This document shows, one piece after another, positions 50,201 to 62,200 of a DNA stretch of 64,000 nucleotides. The DNA lies in assembly GCA_013399695.1 (NCBI GenBank), contig VXAU01000928.1, forward strand, positions 108,815 through 172,814, in the 5' to 3' direction. Numbering within the stretch: position 1 is the first letter of the stretch; every line of letters begins with the position of its first letter. The stretch is from Formicarius rufipectus (lineage: Eukaryota; Chordata; Aves; Passeriformes; Formicariidae). The notes beneath the pieces were generated by a model, which was not told where the DNA came from, did no database searches, and worked only from the letters and a program-made list of their open reading frames with translations. Made by a program: the position numbers and the translations under genes.

Positions 50201-53200
50201 GAAGTTGTGGAATCTCATGTGCTTCCTGGGATGATGTTTGTGGGATTCAGAGAAGCTCTTGGCCCAGACCTGCTTGAGGGGATCTGTGCAGCCAGCTGGT
50301 CTGATTGCAACAGCGAGTCAGCCAGGGAAGCAGCAGCAGAGGCAGCAGGGCTGAGGTTTGTAGGATTGTTGCTGTTAGTCCTGTCCAGCTGAGGGCTTGC
50401 CAAGCTGCTCCCAAGCCTTCCCTGTGGAGCTGGACAGAGAAGACTGCAGGAGAGTAAAGGCACAGATGTGTCAGGATGCTCCTTCCTGGGATTCCCTGGT
50501 TCCCAGGCCCTACTTCAGGGCTGCCAAGTGTCACTGCAGCCCCTCAAACCCTCCCCAGTAATTGGGTGTGCTGTGGTTTTGCCTGGATGCAGGGAACCAG
50601 CCCCTGACCTGCTCACTCCTGGCGATCTGGCTGCTTTGGAGCCAGGGGAGATGTTTGCTATGCACAGCATTCCCCTGCCCGGGGTGGAGATGAGTTCCCT
50701 GAGCCGGGGGAGCTGCAGGGGAGCAGCTGCACCTCTGGCAGCCCCGGTGCAGGCTGTATCTGTCAGCATCCCACCCCCTGACCCCTCCCAAAACAGCCCG
50801 GGGAAGAAGTGAGTGCTGACCGTGGGTTCCCCTGCTCTTTTCCAGGTCAGAGTGGCCTGGGGAAATCCACGTTAATCAACACCCTCTTCAAATCCAAAAT
50901 CAGCCGGAAATCTGTGCAGCCGACTTCTGAGGAGAGGATCCCCAAGACCATTGAAATCAAATCCATCACTCACGGTGAGCTCTGCAGGTCCCACCTGCTG
51001 CTTTGGCTTTTGGTCCTGTTCTCCCTTGTATCTCTGGGGGCTCACAGTGGTTGTGGATCTCCACCCTCATCTCTCTGAAGGGGCTTTTATCATCCAGAGC
51101 TGTTTGCGGGGCTGAGTAAACATCTGGTTTTAGTTTGTTCATCAGCATCTACATCTATTTTTTAGTTTGTTCATCATTGACTTAATGGTGTTGAAAGGGA
51201 ACAGATGAGGCAGCCATGGGGATGGCATTTCAGGGTGGGGCTCCTTTGCAGTGCTGATTTGTACCTGTGAGAAGCAATGAAGGTGCTTTTCTCCTCTGGG
51301 GGCAAGCTCCAGGCTGATTTTTGGAGAGTGGGCTTGCCTCATGTGCCAGCTTTCCTCTCCATTTCAGAGATTGAAGAGAAAGGGGTTCGCATGAAGCTGA
51401 CGGTCATTGACACCCCAGGATTTGGAGACCACATCAACAATGAGAACTGGTGAGCTGCCACTGGGAGCAGTGCGGAGGGAAGGCAGGCAAGCCCTGGCAC
51501 ATCCTGACCTCGTGCTGAGGGCTGGAGCCTGGTTCTGTGCCACCCATGCTCCATGGGGGGCAGGGAGAGGGTTGTTGTGGTGGCAGCATGGTGCCATGTG
51601 CCCCAGGGCTGACCCTGGGCCCCGTGAGAGCCCACAAACATCCTGCTGTTCCGGGCATGAGACAACCTTTGTTTGTGGCTGGGAGCAGCTGTGTGCCAGC
51701 AGGGCCAGTCCCCAGACCTCGCTCATGTGGCTCTGAGGGCTGAACAGTCCCTGGAATCCCTGGGATGGTGGCTGACTCTGTAGGATTGGCCAGGGCTGGC
51801 CAATGGCAGGTGCCTTCTCCTCACCACAATCTGAGCTGGGCTTGGGGGGTTTGATTCTGCTGTTGCTCCTGTGCTGTGACACCACACAAGGGGCCAAGGC
51901 ATGCTCCCATCCCTGCCCTGCCCCTCAGCCAGGTCCAGGAGGAGAGAAGGAAGCACTTTTTAGGCACTTGTTTGTCTAAACCAGCCAATAAATCCCCTTC
52001 AGCAGTGCATGAAGTTCCTAAGCAGTGAGCACGTGAGGTTTATGGGATCTTGTAAGATGCTGAGCGTCCCTGGCTTGGAGGGCTCTGCTTCACCCAGGCC
52101 AGGTGGGAGGGTCAGGGTGGTCCAGATGATCACACAAGCCCATGATCTGGTGTTCCCCTCTCTCTGCAGCTGGCAGCCCATCATGAAGTTCATCAACGAC
52201 CAGTATGAGAAGTACCTGCAGGAGGAGACCAACATCAACCGCAAGAAGCGGATCCCCGACACGCGGGTTCACTGCTGTATATATTTCATCCCAGCCACGG
52301 GCCACTCGTACGTACCCCACTGTCCCTGTCACCCCCTCAGGCTTCCCTCTCCTCTGTTCAGCCTTGAGCAACTCAGCCATCAGGGCAGGTCTGCCTGGGA
52401 TCCTCCTGTCCTGGGGGCTTGAGGACAGAGTGAAGCTGCTCTTCTTAGAGCTGTAGCATCTGGAGCTGTTGCAGTAACACCCAGAGAAATGTGGTGTTTC
52501 CTCTTCCAAAAGGCCATCAAAGCCCCTCTGAGCTCCAGGAAGCTGCTTGCTTTGCTGTGGTCACCTGGCTTGCTCAACCAAGGATGGACACCAGCTCTCA
52601 AGTTGGATGGAGATGCTGCCTTTGCAAGCAGAACATTAATTTTTTCTTGCTATGCCCCTGACATTGTAAGAGGAGAAGCCAGGTTTCCTTGTGCTTCCAA
52701 GGGAGCAAACACCCTTGCCCTGTAAGGGTATTTTGTAGGTTGTTTGACTAGTCTGCAAGTGGGATGCTGTTTATTCAGCCCAGAGCTCTCCTGGCTCTGG
52801 CACTTCTCAAGTGACAGCATCAAAGGCCCAGATCTACTCTCCTTTTTTTTCCCTTCTTTGCTGTTTTTTCTCTCTCCTAGGCACACAGCCCACCATGAAA
52901 ATCTAGGGCTCTTAAAGTGTCTTGAAAAATGGGGCTTAAAATATCACAGCATAGAGCAAGACCTACATTTCCTTTTGATTTGTGTCATTTCCTTCTACTT
53001 CTGGCTTTCTATGCATGGGGATGTTTTCGTGTCTGTTTTCAAAAGTAAACTTAAGCCTCAAGTACTGTATTCTTGTCAGCCTTTCCCACTTCCCCATGCG
53101 GAGATTTATTCCAATAGAAAAGACTTTTGTTTTGCTTCTGTCAGTGGGTAGACCAAAAATGCTTCCTTCACTGGAATAAAATGACTGCATGGGCCAGTTA

Positions 53201-56200
53201 TGCTCCTCTTGTGTAACTGATCGGGAGCAGAGGGGCTGACGAAACATTTATGGTTGAATACAATAAAGCAGATAAGGTTTCAAAGGGAGATGACATTTTT
53301 AGGTCAGTCTCCCTTGTTGGTCCTGCTTATCTCAGCCCATATCTGCAGACCCTGCCTCGGCAGGCCTGGCTGCTGCAGCATGAGCTGCCCTCCAGCTTTT
53401 CCTCATTGCTTTGGCCCGTTTACCTCTTAAAAAACAAACCCCCCCCATAGCTGTGTTTGGTGGGGAGCTTAGCTCTTAAAAAACAAACCTGGCACATAGC
53501 TGTGTTTGGTGGGGAGCTTAGCAAACCCGACACAGATGCTCAGACCCTGCATGGAGGTTGGAAACCCTGGGTGCCCGGGCAGCTCAGGATGTGCAGCCCC
53601 AGCCCCGTGTCCCCCGCCGGCGCCTCTCCTGCCGCGCGCTCTGGTTTCTCTCACCCGCCGGCTCCCAGCAATTGTGGGGATGTTCAGCTGCGTTTTTTCC
53701 TTCTCTCCAGCAAACATGTGTTTCCAATATCCGAGTGGGGCCGTTGTTGCTGAGCCCTGAGCTGATCCCCTTTCCCTGTAGCCCGATAGCCCAGCTGGGG
53801 CCACTTTGTCCTGCCCTGCTGTCACCTGCGTCCCCTCCTGCCACGGCGTTCGGGGCACCTGAGGAAATGAGTGAAGGAGGCAAACCCCACCGGGAGGGAG
53901 AAACTGGGGGAAAATTTTGGTTCTCAGAGAGCTCGAGCAGGTGTTTGGTTTCCTTTCTGCTCCCTCGTGATGTCCAGGTTATGTTTCTCGTCACCGTGGA
54001 TGGGCTTTCCCCAGTGGTATCTAAAACAAGATATCATGGCCACCTCTGCTGTGGGGTGGAGCTGCTGTGGCAGCATCAGGAGCAGATGGTCCTGTGTGGG
54101 AGCCCATGTCTTGGGCTTGTCGTACAAGGTTGAGTACAGGTTTGTGCCCTGGCCCAGGCAGCTGATCTGTGGTTCCTTAGAGGAGGGTTTGGAAAGGACA
54201 TAAAGGTTGTTGCAGCAATGCCTCCAGCTTCTCTGGGAGATGATGGAGAGGATGGCTGGCCAGGGCACTGGCTGGTAGAGCTGCATGGATCTGCCTTGGG
54301 GGCATTGTCACCCAGCCCCAGAGAACTCTACCACGCCCACATGGCACCATCTGCATGCTCCACTTGCCATCCTGGGAAGTTTGGTACCATCCCTCCTGGC
54401 ATAATTCTTAGGGAAGCTGCTGCCTTCACTGTGGGGAAGCCAGAGCAGCAGTGACTTGTTCCATCTGCCCTTCCCTGCTGATGTGGGTGGGCATGGCAGA
54501 GAGTTCAGCATCCCTTCCCTGGCACAGAGATGCTGCAGGCAGCTGGGTTAAGCCTGTCATTGGGTGAGAGCTTACCTTTTTCTTGAATAAAAAGGAGGTG
54601 GGGGAGGAAAGCAGAGTTAACAAGGTGCAGAGGTTCAGAGGCCATAGCAGAGGATTGCTCAGCTCTGTTTCAGTCTGGCTCTCCCATCTGGGCAGCTCAA
54701 GGGTTAATCAGTGGAGAAGTTTCTGCTGCGCAAGGAAGTTTGCAAGGGAGTTCAGGCCAAACTTTGCAGCCCTTCTAGTTTGCACACAGCCTGTAGTTTT
54801 TGTAACACTCCCATATAACCATTCCTGGGAAGGCTGAGTGTGGTGCTGGCAGGAGCTTTCAGCTGCAGCTGCACAAGCCTGGCTCTGCCGCCCAATAAAT
54901 ATCTCTGCCCTGACCCCTGCAAAATTCTGTTCAGCTTGGAAATGGGGCTCTGGAGCACTGCCTGGCCTCAGCAGCTCCTCTCCTGCCTGTACCAGGGCTG
55001 TTGGCTGAGAGACTCCCTCTCACTGCTGCTTTCCCCACTGGCTGCCCCTCTCAGGTGCCCACCAGATCCCTTGAGCAGGTGATGGAGTTGGGTGGCTGCT
55101 GGCTTCTCACTGGTGTTTGCTTAACACATGGCTCAAATTCCTGCTGTGAGTTTGATCTGGGGCACAACCAAAAGGAAATAACTGTGCAGCTCACTGTGAA
55201 TTTTGATTCTTGCAATAGCATTTCAAGGGAACCAGCAGACCCTCTCCCTGTGCAGTGGATGAGGACAAGGCAGAAATGTTTGCCCAGCCACCATAAAGTG
55301 TGCCCAGCCATGACAATGCAGGCCCAGCTGCACAGCTCTTCCTATCCCCATAGCAGGAGAGGATAAGGGAGCAACCAAGCCCTGCTGGGGGGAGGCTGGA
55401 GCCCATCCTGCACCTCCTGCTCCAGCCCAACCACTCCCCTTAGAGCTCCTTCACCCCTCCCAGCAAAGCCCAAAGTGTGTTATGTGTCTAGCTGCAAGTT
55501 AATAATATCGAGGACCACTGGGGAAGGGGAAGAAAACAATATCTGTTTCTTTTCTTGAGCTCTGCCCTCCCTTCTGTGAGCTGCTTGGAGCAGATAATAC
55601 TTGTCATCACCTCAAGCCATTTATTCTCCTTTGGTGTCTTCACATGAACATGAGTGACATCTAATGAGAGGTCTTGTTGTTAGTGAAAAGAGTCACTTTC
55701 TTTTAAATAATTAAGTTTTTTGGAGCTACTCACCAGAAATTGGTAGAATATCTAGAAACTCATAAAATACCCTAATAACATACAGTTTGTTACTCTGGGG
55801 AGTCCTTTGGTTCTCTTGGTGTTCTCCAGGATGGTGCAGGGATGTGACCTCTCATGGACGAGGCACTTGGAGGATCCCATCAGAGCAGAACATTGTGTCA
55901 AAGTTGCCTTGGGCTCTTCTGGCTTTAGGTGCAGATGGACATTGTCACTGTGCCTGTGTGGATGCTGGTGGACACGGGCAGGGCTGTGGGGTGGCTCTGC
56001 CTCCTATTCTCTGGTGCAGACATCCTCATCCTCTGGGTATATGCAAGGGATCTGAGGGTAACTGGGCTTTTAACATGTAGATTGAACTGAAACTCAGTTG
56101 ACTGCATGATTGCAAATGCATCTGTATTCACTGCATTTGCATCCTGGTCTTTAAAGGAAAAGCTGATGAAAGGGGCAGGAACAGAGACTCAGTAGGGAAG

Positions 56201-59200
56201 AAACTTGTAGAGAAGAAAAATTGTTTGGAAAATAGCAAAGAGAGAGGAGGGGAAAGAATTCTGCTGGGAAAGGAGCATAACTGCATTACTTCCTTGGAGG
56301 TCTGGGAAATACATTATGTAGAGCTCCAAACAATGTTTGCCAGCAGCAAGTCAGCTTAGATGTGTCCATGGGGGGTTCCTTGTGGTTTTTTCTATTCTTT
56401 TTTTTTTTTTTTCTTTTAAGAACCAAAATCTTTCTTTTCTGGGGCCCAGGGTGATCTGTGACTCCTGAGTTTGTGCTAGGACCTTGTTTGTCCATGTTCT
56501 AATGACGTGCTCTGTGCTATGCGTGTTGTTAGTGTGTGGGGACAAGGTCCTCCTGGCACAGTCCAGCCTGATCCCTGGGAGAGGAGTGGGTTTGACCAGG
56601 GGAGGGTTCATTGGGTCACCAGCACTGGCTGTGTTGGAGCAGCCTTGAGCTGCTATTTTGAGATCAGCAGAAGCTGAGTTTGTCTCTCATGGACATGCCA
56701 GGCAGGGGTGACCCCGTGGGATGGGAATGCTGCCTCGTGACTACTGAGGAGCAGGATCACTCCCTTCCCTTCTGCACTTCTGTGGCTCTTGCGGGGGGGG
56801 CAGGGGTCTCTGAGCCCTTCGTAGGACTTGAGAAAACCATGGGTTTTTGCTTGGGTTGATTGTGTTGACAGTAGATGCTCTCTTGGACATGTTCTTCCAT
56901 GAGTGCTCTGCTCTGCTCTCTGTTTCCCCCACAGGGCTCCTGCTGAGTGCCTGCTCACATCTGGGTGTTTTGAATTACCATCCCACTTATTTTGGTTTCT
57001 TTACTGTTGCCATGGGTTGTGTCACAGAGCTCACTGGCCCTTGGGGAGGTCTCATTCTTGGCCCCAGCTCTGCCACTGACACAGTTCCTCCAAAAGGCAA
57101 CTTCACCTCTCGCTGCCACAGTTTCACCAGAGATGAGCTGGGTCATGTCCTGCTGGCACAAGCCACCTCTGATGGCTGTGGGGATGTACAAGTGACAGAA
57201 GTGTCCCTTTACTTCTGGGGCTCTGGCACTGACCTTCCTGCCCCTTCAGTGTGCTTTCAGTGAGGGCTCATTTCAAGCAGGCTCCTACCCCAAAGGTGTT
57301 ACTGGACCCTGAACCTCCAGGTTTCCTTTTGCAAGGCAACATCTACTCAACTGTCCTGCATGTTCATGTGTCCCCATCACCTGCAGAGCCATTGAGGGGT
57401 TCCTGCAGCAATTGGAGGTGTCCCAAGAAGGGCATTCCTCTAGCTAATCTGGGAAACCCCAGCAGTATAAACACTCTGGATGTGGAGCAGCACATGGCAC
57501 TGGGGCCAAACCCATGTTGCCAGCAGGGAGGGATTTCCCAGGGCGCTGGTTATCGGGGTTATGCAATCTCTGCAGTTTTTCCTCTGCAGAGACTTCTGTT
57601 GTAGAGATTTGCTGACATTTTTGCCTTCTGGAACAAGCAGCATCTCTTCTTTGCTCCGTGAGCCCCCGGAGTATTCACAGAGCTTTTTTTTTAATCCCAG
57701 TTGATGGAGGTGAGATGCAGTCCTGGCTCGTTCATAGCAGCGGGCTGGCGCTCAGCACAGAGGGCAGTGTGACAAGTCACCTGTGGCCATTTCCATGGCG
57801 TGCTGTCCCTGGGTGGTTGGTGACAGCTTGGATGGAGCTGGAGGAGGTTGTGACTTGTGCAGGGCAGTGGGCTGGCCCTGCATTGTCCCTGCTCTCATCC
57901 CGGCTTGCCAAGGACGGGCGTAGCTTTGGGCGAGTTCCCGCAGCGCTCTGTGGCCGAGCAGCCCCGCAGAGATAAAAACCCTCTGCCACTTCACGGGCCT
58001 TTGTGAGGGCTCACGGGCGGTAGCGGGTGCTTTAAAAGGGAAATGTTTTAAGTCCTTGCAAACTGCCGCAGTGCTTTTAAGAAAATGTCTTTATTTGCCT
58101 TCCCTGAAAGGAAGCGATTCCCCCTCTGTCTGGTCTTTGAATGCCCCTCTCCGCCGGGGCACTGCGGCAGCCCCCGCCTCGCTGCGGGTGTTCCAAGCCC
58201 CTTTTCCCTGCTGTCCTTTCCAGGCTCCGACCGCTGGACATCGAGTTCATGAAACGCCTGAGCAAAGTGGTCAACATCGTCCCGGTGATCGCGAAAGCCG
58301 ACACGTTAACGCTGGACGAGAGGAACTACTTCAAGCAGCGGGTGAGGGGATCGGTGACTCCTTGACTCCTCTGCCGGCTCCCATCTCTTGTCCCCCATCC
58401 CCTCCTGCCCCTCTCCCCCTCCCGGCTCCCCCGGCAGGGCTGAGCAGGCGAGCGCCTGGCCGGGAGCCCAGCGCATTCCTCCGGCTGCAGCTCCGAGCGA
58501 TCCCACGTGGCCGCAGGGAAAGGTCTGCGCTCCAAGCAGTTCCTTGTGTTTCTCTTGGATCTTTGTCAGTGCGGGATCAGTTTGGAACTCGACGTCTCCA
58601 GGCCTGCTTCTTCTTTTGTTGTGTTGTTGTTGTTATTTTCAGGCTGGTTTCTGTTATTTTGGGAGGCCGACGGTGCTGCACAGAAGAGGCTGTAAAACCC
58701 TCCCTGTGCAGCATCGAGCACTGGTACAGGAACCAGGGGGGAAAAAAAAAAAAGGGGGGGGTTTGCTGAGCTCAGCTGGGCAAGATTTAAGAGGGAAGCA
58801 AGGTATGAAGTTCCTTTGGTCAGGAGCTGGTGGTGAGAGCCAAGAAGAGGCTGTTCAAACCCACAACAAGGCATGGGCTTTGCATGTGCCTCTAGGGCTT
58901 CCAAGAGGTGGAAATGCCCCATTTGGGGGTTTGGTAAGGGGCTGGCTGTAAATCCCTTTGTGTCGCTGATGGATTTGGCTGCCGGCGTGATGGCCTCAGC
59001 ATTCCCTGCAGAAGTAAGCAAACCACCAAACTCCTTGGTCTGTGTGTCTGAACTGCAGGAAGTGAAGGGAAAGGGGCCTTGCCAAAAGGGCAGTTTTTAG
59101 GGGCCACCTCCATTAGTTATGAAGAGGGAAACACCTTAGCCACGGATTGTTCCATGCCTATGTCCAGAAGGGGATGAGCCACTCCTTCCCATACCAGTGT

Positions 59201-62200
59201 CTTCCCAGTTCTTGATGAGCAGGATCAGTCACTGCAATATCCACTCTGTTTTTGGGGCTGAATCCAAACTCCAAACTCTGCAAGCAGCTTGCTTGGCTAG
59301 AGGAGAGCTAGAAATGGAGTTGAGAAATGAGTCCAGGCTGGGCTGGGCTCAACTGGTGTGTCAGCCTGTTTGCACGGGATCTGTGAGGAGCTGGTGTGGG
59401 AACATGGAGAGGCGAGTCCACAGTGCCACATCTCCTCTGCAGTGGCTTTTGCAGACTGATGGCTCCATTCAGAGGTTACCAGGCACATATGTGTGTGTCT
59501 GTGGGTGACTGGCTGACTCTGGGACTACAAAGTCAGTCTGGGATCTGACATGTCACCTGGGCACTCTGGACTGCTGCTACCATCCTTGTGTAGTGGAAGC
59601 CCATGGGAGGAGAGCGTCTGGCTCGCCTACCCTGCACTGGCTCTGTGCAGGATGAACTTGCCCTATCTGATTACATTCCTGATTGTAGCCAGACCCCCTA
59701 AATCCTTCCAGATGAAGGGAGAACACGTCACCACGTGGTGTGTTTGCTCACTCTCCACATGCTTCTGGCTGCAGATTAACTGGTGCAGACCAGAGGGCAG
59801 GAAGCCAGGTGGGCACAGACTGAGACCTTTTCCCTTCACTCCAGCATGCCCATGTGTTTCTCAAAAAGCAGTGCCCTCTCTGCATCTGGGAATGTATCCA
59901 GTTTGGAGACCTTTTTTTGGTTTAGTTTGGGGTTGGCAGGGATGGTGAAGCACCAGTCTGACTGCAGGTTGATGGCAGGGCTGCACTGAGTGAGTTGAAT
60001 GAGCTCTGATGCCTTGTGGAGTTGGCTTTCTTGGGGATCAGCTGGGGGTTGGGAGGCTGAGTGGGGTGATTCCCTGGGCTGGATCTGCTTCCTTTGCCAA
60101 CAGACAACATAGGACTGATGTGGAGGAGTTTATTGCCATAGGAAGCGATGAGAGTGGGTGCCCAGACTGGGTTGGGGTTTGCAGTGTTGTAGGAGAAGGC
60201 TGAGCCTCCACCCAGGAATCAGATTTCAACATTTCTTTGCTTTGCACAGAAGCAAAGTCCTCAGGCTGCTTTTCTGGGCTGTGCCCTTGTCCCCTCAGAT
60301 CAAGCTCCTTTTCCAAGAAGCATAAACAAACACCAGAAATCAGCTTTTTAACTTTGAGTTACAAGCCTGGCAGCTGCATTCCCTGTTGCTTGAGCAGGTT
60401 GTAATGCCTTCTTGTCTTTTTTAATCCTGAAAGAAAGCCTGGCTCATATAACTTCATCTCTCTCTTAGCCTGAGCCTTGTCTTGGCACCAGGGTCCTGCA
60501 GATATGCCAGGGCAAGTCCTTGGTGGGTGTCTGGCAGGTAAACACAGGTGTCTGTCCCCCAGGTTGGCAGTGTTTAGGATGGAGAGGGAAGGTGTTGCTG
60601 CTGGACATTGTTGTGGCTGTGGGCCTTGCTCAGAGAGCCTCTTGGGTGGGCTGTGAGTAGGTGCCATGCTGGGAGTACAGCTCCTCTGCCTGCATCTCCT
60701 TTACACTTTGCTCTGCTCTTCCCTCCTAGATAATGGCTGATCTTCTGGCCAACGGGATCGACGTGTATCCTCAGAAGGAGTTTGATGAAGACTCTGAAGA
60801 TCGGCTGGTGAATGAGAAATTCCGGGTTCGTGTGGGGTGTTGGGGCTTGGGTGGGACTGCAGCTCCGGGGGCTGAGACGTCCTGGGGGAGTCCCATCCAA
60901 AGGGCCTCTGGCCTCTTTCCAAAGATGCTGTGTCCAGGATCAGGGATCCTGCCAGAGCTCAGAGCAGGGACAGAAAAGGGGCGAGGAAGGCTCCTTGGGG
61001 AAGGTGTCCTGTTCTGTCCATACTCCTTCCCCCATCTCCATTCCTCCAAGGTGCCCTCACTACTCTGTGAGCAGAGGGGTCCATGGCCCCTTGCCCTGCC
61101 CCAGGCACAGGGAACACTGGTGCCTGCCCATCCCTGGCTAGGGCAGCAGCTTTCCTGGCACCAGCATGAAATTTCCCTGTAGGCTGCCCTTCTTTCATGG
61201 CTGTCAGTTCCTTGCTCCAGGAAGTAGCTAACAATTTTTTGGCTCAATAAAATGGATTGGACAAATTCAAGAATGAAAAAATCTTCAAGGGGCTCTTAAG
61301 TTCACGGATAGCTCCTTGGATCAGAAAATAAATGACTGAGCCACAGGTTGCCAGGTGCTGGGGACAATTCCCAGGGTAGCATCATGATACCTTTGCTCAG
61401 GCTGTACACTGGCACCTGCCACTGAGGGGCTGGGCTAGACTGGTTTTGGACTGGGTTTAGACTGGTTTTGGACTGGACACATGCACAAGAGGTGCTGCTG
61501 CCCAGGTCCTGTGCTGCCTGCAGACTTTGGCAGGCAACACTGCTCAGGAACATCAAGGACAGACCAGTTCATCCCATGAAACTTGCCTGCAAACAGCTTG
61601 ATGTAGGACTTTGCTTGCAGGTTTCATTTCCTGACTGGTTTTCAGGAGGGAAACATAACCTTGTTTTTCTGTTTCCTCAGGAAATGATCCCATTTGCAGT
61701 GGTGGGCAGTGACCAGGAATACCAGGTTAATGGAAGAAGAATCCTTGGAAGAAAGACCAAGTGGGGCACCATTGAAGGTACCTTATCCTTGGTTCCCTAC
61801 CTCCAGAACCCACCTCCCTGCCCTGACAGGAGGCAATGAGGTCCAAAACCAGCAGTAGAAGTTGAGGTGTATTTAGTGCTTCCCTGTCCCTCCCAAAGAA
61901 GGTATTTCCTGGTGTTTGAGGACTGGAAACACCTTGGCCAGTGGTCCTGTGCTGAGCTCCTGGGCCTTTGTGTGGCTCAGGGGGCTGCTGAGTGCCAGAG
62001 GGGCCACTTCTGGGAGTCTTGGGGCCTGGCCTGTGCTTGTTGCATAGGTAAATATTTGATGGCAGGATTTGAGGGCAAACCAGTGGCATCTCTGTGTCTC
62101 AAGCCCCTGGTAGAGCCTTCCCCTGATATCTGTACCCTCCACTGTGCCTTTGGTTGGTGCCCTTGTGGGATCTATTGCCTCTTCTGTTTCCCATTGGCAT

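Larger units (their letters stand above)
52308..58223 (+). other. SEPTIN9: Intron (5.9 kb)
   Basis: Donor gtacgt, acceptor tcctttccag. It holds the LTR-end fragment with its 49-bp duplication near 53.45 kb, an AT-rich patch at 55.44-55.79 kb and a poly-T run near 56.4 kb. No coding exon was recognised. Confidence 0.8.

Noticed and set aside
52300..52318. Tandem donors (GT at 52308 and 52312) as a frameshifting alternative splice
   Set aside because: A second GT at +5 is part of the normal donor consensus. Only the first site preserves the septin frame.
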